A stretch of DNA of 10,950 bases from JBCCGE01 sp039029455 (GTDB taxonomy: Bacteria; Pseudomonadota; Gammaproteobacteria; Arenicellales; Poriferihabitantaceae), in contig JBCCGE010000101.1 of assembly GCA_039029455.1 (NCBI GenBank), positions 1-10,950 of the forward strand, given 5' to 3'. The translations under genes and the position numbers were made by a program. The notes under the pieces were generated by a model, which searched no databases, had not been told where the DNA came from, and saw nothing but the letters and a program-made list of their open reading frames with translations. Below are positions 6,758-10,950 of this stretch, one piece after another; within the stretch, counting starts at the first letter, position 1, and each line of letters begins with the position of its first letter.

Positions 6758-7471
6758 GTGATCTGGTTCACAAAACGGGACAAAAACCGGAAAATCGACG
6801 TGAAAATTCAGTTTGAAACCATCTGGAAGCGCGCAGTAGCACAAAAAGGCAGCGAAGAAGCCGTTGAAAACCTTCTGCCAGACCCGTTGCGTGCGAGTGA
6901 TCTGGCATCCCAGCCCGATCGCTATTTTCTCTCAGAAATCACCAAATCGGTGTTCAAAGCCGGATTTGTCTGGAGCGTAATCGACCAGAAGTGGCCGGCT
7001 TTTGAGGACGCTTTCTTCAAATTCGATGTCCCGACATGCATTTATCTGTCTCCGGAGGATATCGATAACCTGTGTTGTGACGAGAGAATTGTCCGCAATC
7101 GACAGAAAATTCTGACGGTACCGAAGAACGCCCAGATGGTTCAGGAAATTTCTGAGGAGTACGGTGGTTTTGGCACATGGCTGGGTCAGTGGCCCGGGGA
7201 AGATTTTGTGGGTCTGCTGGACTACTTCAAACGAAATGGCAGTCGCATGGGTGGAAACAGTTGCCAGTATTTTCTCCGTTTTGTCGGTAAGGACGGATAT
7301 ATTCTGACCGATGACGTCATTCGCGCGCTGATCCGTTTGAGCGTGATTGACAAGTCGCCGACATCGAGAGCAGACAAACAGAGAGTGCAGGATGCATTCA
7401 ACCAACTGAGCATCCAAAGCGGTCTCGGACTGACAAAACTCAGCAGACTACTGGCATTATCCGTGGGTTGA
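6758..7471 (+). CDS. DNA-3-methyladenine glycosylase I (Tag)-like protein, divergent
   Basis: A 237-residue protein of the helix-hairpin-helix DNA glycosylase superfamily, related to Tag, which excises 3-methyladenine from DNA in base excision repair. Matches to the family include KSVFKAGFVWSVIDQKWPAF (63-82), corresponding to the E. coli Tag block CLEGQQAGLSW, DERIVRNRQKILTVPKNAQM (108-127), KRNGSRMGGNSCQYFLRFVGKD (158-179), and a C-terminal PTSRADKQRVQDAFN plus LTKLSRLLALS tail. Trp72 aligns with the base-stacking Trp46 of E. coli. The position of catalytic or specificity residue Glu38 is a Ser here (Ser64), and the Cys/His zinc-snap ligands of canonical Tag are absent. GTG 6758 is the longest start but lacks a Shine-Dalgarno; GTG 6800, preceded by GGA, is a credible alternative giving MKIQFETIWKRA. 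It may share a transcript with the membrane protein gene 46 bases downstream. Confidence 0.85.
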   Translation: MIWFTKRDKNRKIDVKIQFETIWKRAVAQKGSEEAVENLLPDPLRASDLASQPDRYFLSEITKSVFKAGFVWSVIDQKWPAFEDAFFKFDVPTCIYLSPEDIDNLCCDERIVRNRQKILTVPKNAQMVQEISEEYGGFGTWLGQWPGEDFVGLLDYFKRNGSRMGGNSCQYFLRFVGKDGYILTDDVIRALIRLSVIDKSPTSRADKQRVQDAFNQLSIQSGLGLTKLSRLLALSVG

Positions 7472-7517
7472 GAGATCATTCGCGGATTAAACTTAAGTAT
7501 CAGATACGATTCAGACA

Positions 7518-8045
7518 ATGCATTTTTTTCTCAGAGCGAAAGCGTGGCAACTCTGCCTGTTAATGGTTGTGCCTTATGCGGTGTTCAAGCTAACTGCATT
7601 CGGACAAAGTGCTGTTACCTACGGCTTTCTGTGGTTGTACTTTCTTCTGGTCATTTTGGGTTGGTTTTTCACCATTGCGCGAGAATCCCTTCGCCAGACT
7701 GCAGATGGTCTTAGATCCAGTGACCGGCTGTTTAGAGTCGCAATTGCTCTACCTGTAATACATATTGTTTTGATAACTTTTTTGGTCTGGTTGCCATGGT
7801 CAAGGGGCGAATTAGACCAACAACCTTCGTGGTTGCTGCCCATGCACTTTGTTGCAATCTTCTCTTATTTTTATTGTTTGTGGTTTACTGCAAAGACCTA
7901 CACTACGGCACGTGAGCAGCACTCGACCCAGTTCATCGATTACTACCTTCCATTTATGGGGTTCTGGCTCTGTGTCGTCGGCGTCTGGTTTTTGCAACCC
8001 GACATTAATCGACGACTGGGTCAGGTTAATGACTCAAGCCATTAG
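7518..8045 (+). CDS. Four-helix integral membrane protein, unknown function
   Basis: The 175-residue product contains four clear hydrophobic segments at about 12-28, 35-54, 72-93 and 106-122, and a fifth at about 142-158. It ends in QPDINRRL after an aromatic-rich stretch (FWLCVVGVWFLQPDINRRL). This Q-P-x-I-N ending after a W/F-rich helix is seen in many small, uncharacterised bacterial membrane proteins, which is the only family resemblance I can offer. No enzymatic motif is visible. ATG 7518 is used; there is no obvious Shine-Dalgarno in the AT-rich 46-base gap after the glycosylase-like gene. I cannot tell whether the two genes are functionally linked. Confidence 0.72.
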   Translation: MHFFLRAKAWQLCLLMVVPYAVFKLTAFGQSAVTYGFLWLYFLLVILGWFFTIARESLRQTADGLRSSDRLFRVAIALPVIHIVLITFLVWLPWSRGELDQQPSWLLPMHFVAIFSYFYCLWFTAKTYTTAREQHSTQFIDYYLPFMGFWLCVVGVWFLQPDINRRLGQVNDSSH

Positions 8046-8136
8046 ACTGCTCTAAAGTGACACGGGCTTAATGCTGACCAGATAAACATTCAGGCTCTGT
8101 TAATATTATATTATGTAAAGTTCAGTGCCCTAATAC

Positions 8137-8142
8137 GGTGAG
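8137..8142 (+). promoter_or_regulatory. Shine-Dalgarno GGTGAG deciding the start at 8150
   Basis: GGTGAG sits 7 bases before ATG 8150, one of the clearest ribosome binding sites in the window. A possible GTG start at 8138 overlaps this motif and has none of its own, so the ATG is preferred. An AT-rich stretch at 8100-8118, containing TATTAT twice, may hold a promoter but has no clear -35 partner. Confidence 0.6.
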
Positions 8143-8149
8143 CACTACC

Positions 8150-8629
8150 ATGTCGTTCGATCAGAAAAAACGTCGCACTCTAAAAGTTATGGCCGCAGCT
8201 CCGCTGGTTACATCGCCTGCCATTGCGCTGGCGTTAACGCCGGCTGACCATGATATATCGGCTGAAATTCCCGGCGAGAGACCAGAGCTGGTTGTTGTAT
8301 GTGTTCCCGGAAGGGGCGCCGAAGCTGTTGTATTGCACAACCGGTGTGGCGAACCTCTTGAGATTGATCCTGCAACAGAGACCGTACCTGTGCCAGGGGG
8401 CGTTCTGGACGTCGCGCGATCGTTTACAGCTTTACCCCGCAGAACCTGGGGAGATACCAGCGTTCCCGTGATCATGACTGATCAGACTTTTACCGGCAAC
8501 TCAGATGCCTATATCCATCAAATGCTGCGTTTTCCGCTGCAGGAAAACGTAGTTGTGGGAGAAGCCCGATTTCGGGGGGCACAAAGTGGAAAGATGTATC
8601 GCTTACCGGTTAGACTAGAGCGGGTCTGA
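8150..8629 (+). CDS. Exported protein of unknown function with Tat-like leader
   Basis: About 159 residues. The N-terminus MSFDQKKRRTLKVMAAAPLVTSPAIALA has a twin-arginine pair, a short hydrophobic core and an A-L-A cleavage site, so export is likely, probably by the Tat route. The residue two after RRT is Lys, not a second hydrophobic residue, so Sec export remains possible. The mature part is beta-rich, with alternating hydrophobic residues, a conserved-looking HNRCGEPLEI and a late basic RFRGAQSGKMYRLPVRLERV end; I recognise no domain. The start was chosen for its Shine-Dalgarno at 8137-8142. The gene seems to form its own unit, 92 bases or more after the preceding gene and closed by the terminator at 8650-8678. 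Confidence 0.75.
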   Translation: MSFDQKKRRTLKVMAAAPLVTSPAIALALTPADHDISAEIPGERPELVVVCVPGRGAEAVVLHNRCGEPLEIDPATETVPVPGGVLDVARSFTALPRRTWGDTSVPVIMTDQTFTGNSDAYIHQMLRFPLQENVVVGEARFRGAQSGKMYRLPVRLERV

Positions 8630-8649
8630 TAAACGCGTCAGCATTAGTT

Positions 8650-8678
8650 AAAAAGCGGTCTGTAAGACCGCTTTTTTT
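8650..8678 (+). terminator. Intrinsic terminator
   Basis: GCGGTCT (8655-8661) and AGACCGC (8665-8671) form a perfect 7-bp GC-rich stem with a three-base GTA loop, followed by seven T residues (8672-8678). Five A residues before the stem pair with the T tract, extending it to 12 bp and giving a mirror-image tail that could also stop transcription from the other strand. It ends the unit of the exported protein gene, 20 bases after its stop. Confidence 0.93.
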
Positions 8679-8737
8679 ATGGAACTTGATCCGGGTTATG
8701 TCGATCCTATCTGTTTAAAATTTCGCGCTAAAAAACC

Positions 8738-9790
8738 ATGTCCCGATCACGACAGATGTTTGCCTGGCTGTTTCCGCTGGCCTGCTTTTTTGTATTCGCC
8801 TATCCGGTGTGGCGATTGGGATCATGGTCACTCCCTCAGACCAGCGGGTTTTTCTGGCTTGGCGTTGTGACCTGGATCGCCGGAACGGCTGCTATGTGGT
8901 TCAGCTTTCGCCGGCCGAACAAAATCGTTCGGTACATTACCGTGCACTGGATGGGAATCAGTTTCATTGCTATGTCGGTTACCGTTCTTGCTGAAATACC
9001 GGCTTTTTTGTTCCCCGAAGATCAATCTATAGTCGCTGCGCTTGGGCTGGCAATGTGTGCGGTGTTGACAATGACATCCATTGGGCTCGCGCACTGGCTC
9101 CGAATGCGGCGAATTACGATTCAGTCGCCCAAATTGACTAAATCTCATCGCATCGTGCAGATCAGCGATGTCCATATTGGATCCAGACAGGCAGGATTCC
9201 TGCGACGGGTCGTGGACAGGATTAACCAACTGGACGCGGATTCGGTGGCAATTACCGGCGATCTTGTCGATACCAGCGCAGTCGGCATCGAGGAGTTGAA
9301 TCCGCTGCGTGAAATAGAGTCACCGGCGTTCTTTGTTATCGGGAACCATGAGCGCTATGCCGACCTCAACAAAGTTCTCGATATCATGAAAGAGTTGGGC
9401 ATTCCGGTATTGCGACAGTCCGCGTTGTCCTGTGGGGAAGTACAGTTTATCGGAATAGATGATGCGGATCGTGTGGATCAGGTCGATATCACTTTACCGC
9501 ATGTGACTCGTGAGCAGGGTTTTTTCGATGTACTGCTTTACCATCGCCCGGTAGGCTGGCCTGCAGCCGCAAAGGCCGGGGTCGATCTTATGCTGGCAGG
9601 TCATACTCACAATGGACAGATATGGCCGTTCAACTTTCTGGTTAAGCGTCAGTTTAAGCGCATCGCTGGCTTATATCAGGCAGACGGTTCGTCACTCTAT
9701 GTGTCGAGCGGTACCGGAACCTGGGGACCTTCGATGCGGCTTGGAACGTTCAACGAAATCACCCAAATCGATCTGGTACCTACGCTCTGA
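8738..9790 (+). CDS. Membrane-anchored metallophosphoesterase (calcineurin-like, YaeI/YkuE type)
   Basis: The 350-residue protein begins with four predicted transmembrane segments (about 8-24, 36-56, 68-90 and 97-119). A cytoplasmic or periplasmic metallophosphoesterase domain follows from about 137 to the end. The two-metal site is complete: DVH (Asp144, His146), GDLVD (Asp175), GNHE (Asn203, His204), the lone His269 of LLYHR, and GHTHNG (His289, His291). The relatives YkuE and YaeI act on lipid-linked or other phosphoester substrates, with YaeI-type enzymes reported as phosphodiesterases, but the true substrate here is unknown. ATG 8738 has a poor Shine-Dalgarno (AAAAAACC precedes it). The gene follows the 8650-8678 terminator, so it should have its own promoter in 8680-8737, where TAAAAT (8716-8721) is a possible -10. 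It converges with the GST gene across 27 bases. Confidence 0.92.
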   Translation: MSRSRQMFAWLFPLACFFVFAYPVWRLGSWSLPQTSGFFWLGVVTWIAGTAAMWFSFRRPNKIVRYITVHWMGISFIAMSVTVLAEIPAFLFPEDQSIVAALGLAMCAVLTMTSIGLAHWLRMRRITIQSPKLTKSHRIVQISDVHIGSRQAGFLRRVVDRINQLDADSVAITGDLVDTSAVGIEELNPLREIESPAFFVIGNHERYADLNKVLDIMKELGIPVLRQSALSCGEVQFIGIDDADRVDQVDITLPHVTREQGFFDVLLYHRPVGWPAAAKAGVDLMLAGHTHNGQIWPFNFLVKRQFKRIAGLYQADGSSLYVSSGTGTWGPSMRLGTFNEITQIDLVPTL

Positions 9791-9817
9791 ATATTGCGCA
9801 CAGTGGCTGACGGCCCG

Positions 9818-10468
9818 CTAAGGGTTGATGCCCTGTTCCGGCATCGGAATCTCCTGAACGAATCCGGGAATGTGATATCCAGCCTGCACGGCAGGTCGCT
9901 GTGCAATTGACAGATACCAGCGCTTTAAATCGGGATATTCATTAAGATCCATCTGCTGCCACTCGAATCTCGAAATCCAGGGCCAGGTAGCGATATCAGC
10001 TATGCTGTACTCATCGGCAAGATATTCATGGTCAGACAAGCGTTTGTCCAGCACTCCGTAAAGTCGAGCTGCTTCACTGGAATATCGCGTTGCCGCATAT
10101 TCGCTGGCGTCCGGGTTAAATTTAACGAAATGGTGGACTTGTCCAAGCATCGGTCCCACTCCGCCCATTTGCAGCATTAGCCACTCCACCGTCCGCCACT
10201 TCGCAGCACCATCATTAGGCAGCAATCTTCCGGTTTTTTCTGCCAGGTACATCAGGATAGCGCCGGATTCCATCAGTGCGAAACTGCCGTTGTCATGATC
10301 GACGATTGCGGGAATCTTGTTGTTTGGACTTATGGCGAGAAACTCATCGCTGAACTGGTCGTCACCGGTTATGTCTATAGGTTTGACTGTGTAGTCCAAC
10401 CCGACCTCTTCCAGCATTATGGAGACCTTGCGGCCGTTGGGGGTTCCCCAGGTATATAAATCGATCAT
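9818..10468 (-). CDS. yfcG: Nu-class glutathione S-transferase (YfcG-like)
   Basis: A cytosolic glutathione transferase of the Nu class, whose best-known member, E. coli YfcG, acts as a disulfide-bond reductase. The N-terminal thioredoxin-like domain starts MIDLYTWGTPNGRKVSIML, with Thr9 and Asn11 (of MIDLY numbering) at the positions used by YfcG in place of the classical Ser/Tyr. Other close matches are SPNNKIPAIVDH, ESGAILMYLAEKTGRLLP and GGVGPMLGQVHHF; the C-terminal helical domain has YSIADIATWPW. ATG 10468 gives 216 residues and the canonical N-terminus. A TTG at 10480 would add four residues and is less likely. The gene begins 32 bases after the stop of the YHS-domain gene on the same strand, so the two are probably co-transcribed. 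It converges with the metallophosphoesterase gene. Confidence 0.92.
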   Translation of the reverse strand: MIDLYTWGTPNGRKVSIMLEEVGLDYTVKPIDITGDDQFSDEFLAISPNNKIPAIVDHDNGSFALMESGAILMYLAEKTGRLLPNDGAAKWRTVEWLMLQMGGVGPMLGQVHHFVKFNPDASEYAATRYSSEAARLYGVLDKRLSDHEYLADEYSIADIATWPWISRFEWQQMDLNEYPDLKRWYLSIAQRPAVQAGYHIPGFVQEIPMPEQGINP

Positions 10469-10500
10469 GGTCTTAAGCAATTTCTCATCGTTTCGAGGAA

Positions 10501-10950
10501 TTATTGGGTATCGAGAATTTCCCGCCAGGCACGGTCTGCCTCCTGTTTGTAGGACTTCCAGTCCCCAGACATCCAGCGATCGCGACCGCGTGCCGCAAAG
10601 TAGGTGTACAGCTGCCCATCAAATATTTCCCAGTGGGTGCCATCAGTTCGGATAAGGCCTTCGCCAAGGCTTAGAGCATTGGCACAATGACCATTGTATG
10701 CTGGCGAGTAATTCTCCGGACTGGCCGCAAAGGCGTCCGCGTGTTCCTTACTGGCGAATCGCCATTTGGCACCTTTCCACTCTACCGTATAGGTTTTATC
10801 TCCTTTCGTTGCGATGTGGTTGGCGACAGATTCATCTGAATGATAGGCGACCGTATCGTGACCCCCGATGACAACACCCGTAAGTCGGCTTTTTGCGACC
10901 GGTTCGTCGGCGATCAAGTGTGCCGGGAAAATCAGAAAGAATGCAACAAC
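10501..10950 (-). CDS. YHS domain-containing exported protein (5' end outside window)
   Basis: The frame is open through the right edge, so the true start lies outside. The last 33 bases translate in frame to VVAFFLIFPAHL, a signal-peptide core, so I extend it to 10950 and treat the TTG at 10917 as internal. The mature part has the YHS pattern: GGHDTVAYHSDES, then VEWKGAKWRFASKEHADAFAASPENYSPAYNGHCA, and an ending HWEIFDGQLYTYF with RDRWMSGDW, as in the family annotated 'YHS domain-containing (seleno)protein'. The Cys of NGHCA is a normal Cys codon here. YHS domains are cysteine/histidine-bearing and often linked to metal or redox chemistry. Position just upstream of the GST gene fits a redox context, but the exact role is unknown. 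Confidence 0.85.
   Translation of the reverse strand, partial: VVAFFLIFPAHLIADEPVAKSRLTGVVIGGHDTVAYHSDESVANHIATKGDKTYTVEWKGAKWRFASKEHADAFAASPENYSPAYNGHCANALSLGEGLIRTDGTHWEIFDGQLYTYFAARGRDRWMSGDWKSYKQEADRAWREILDTQ

Overview
The window looks like chromosomal DNA of a Gram-negative bacterium, most likely a gammaproteobacterium and possibly an environmental or marine one. The supporting signs are a lipobox lipoprotein, a YfcG-like Nu-class glutathione transferase, a YigZ/IMPACT protein, a DUF1127-like small protein and moderate G+C. I saw no IS element, integrase, CRISPR array, tRNA or rRNA. The taxonomic assignment is inference. Several starts are GTG or TTG (1213, 3226, 5133, 6758), and Shine-Dalgarno sequences are often weak.

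Layout: (1) 215-4479, plus strand, a tightly packed run of five genes: a half-length SppA-type S49 protease, a 95-residue two-helix membrane protein, a membrane-anchored retropepsin-like aspartic protease, a lipoprotein with a TPR-like region and a ClpP/crotonase-fold domain, and an MFS transporter. (2) 4483-5079, minus strand, a YigZ-type protein whose stop is 3 bp from the MFS stop. (3) 5133-6407, plus strand, a PuuB-like FAD oxidoreductase, divergent from yigZ. (4) 6438-6680, minus strand, a DUF1127-like small protein. (5) 6758-8045, plus strand, a divergent 3-methyladenine-DNA-glycosylase-I-like protein and an unknown four-helix membrane protein. (6) 8150-8629, plus strand, an unknown secreted protein with a Tat-like leader, closed by a strong intrinsic terminator at 8650-8678. 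(7) 8738-9790, plus strand, a membrane-anchored metallophosphoesterase. (8) 9818-10950, minus strand, a probable two-gene unit: a YHS-domain exported protein, cut by the window end, followed by a Nu-class GST.

The most notable part is the first unit. Three unrelated protease folds (S49, retropepsin-like clan AA and ClpP-like) sit side by side, all predicted to be attached to the envelope. In the last of these, the residues aligning with the ClpP triad are Thr-His-Gly instead of Ser-His-Asp. This suggests an envelope-protein processing or sensing module in which one member may have lost, or changed, its catalysis. An 18-bp perfect palindrome near the 5' end of the DUF1127-like gene is a second unexplained signal. 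Gaps between genes are all under 300 bp; the longest is 1-214, AT-rich and without a convincing gene.
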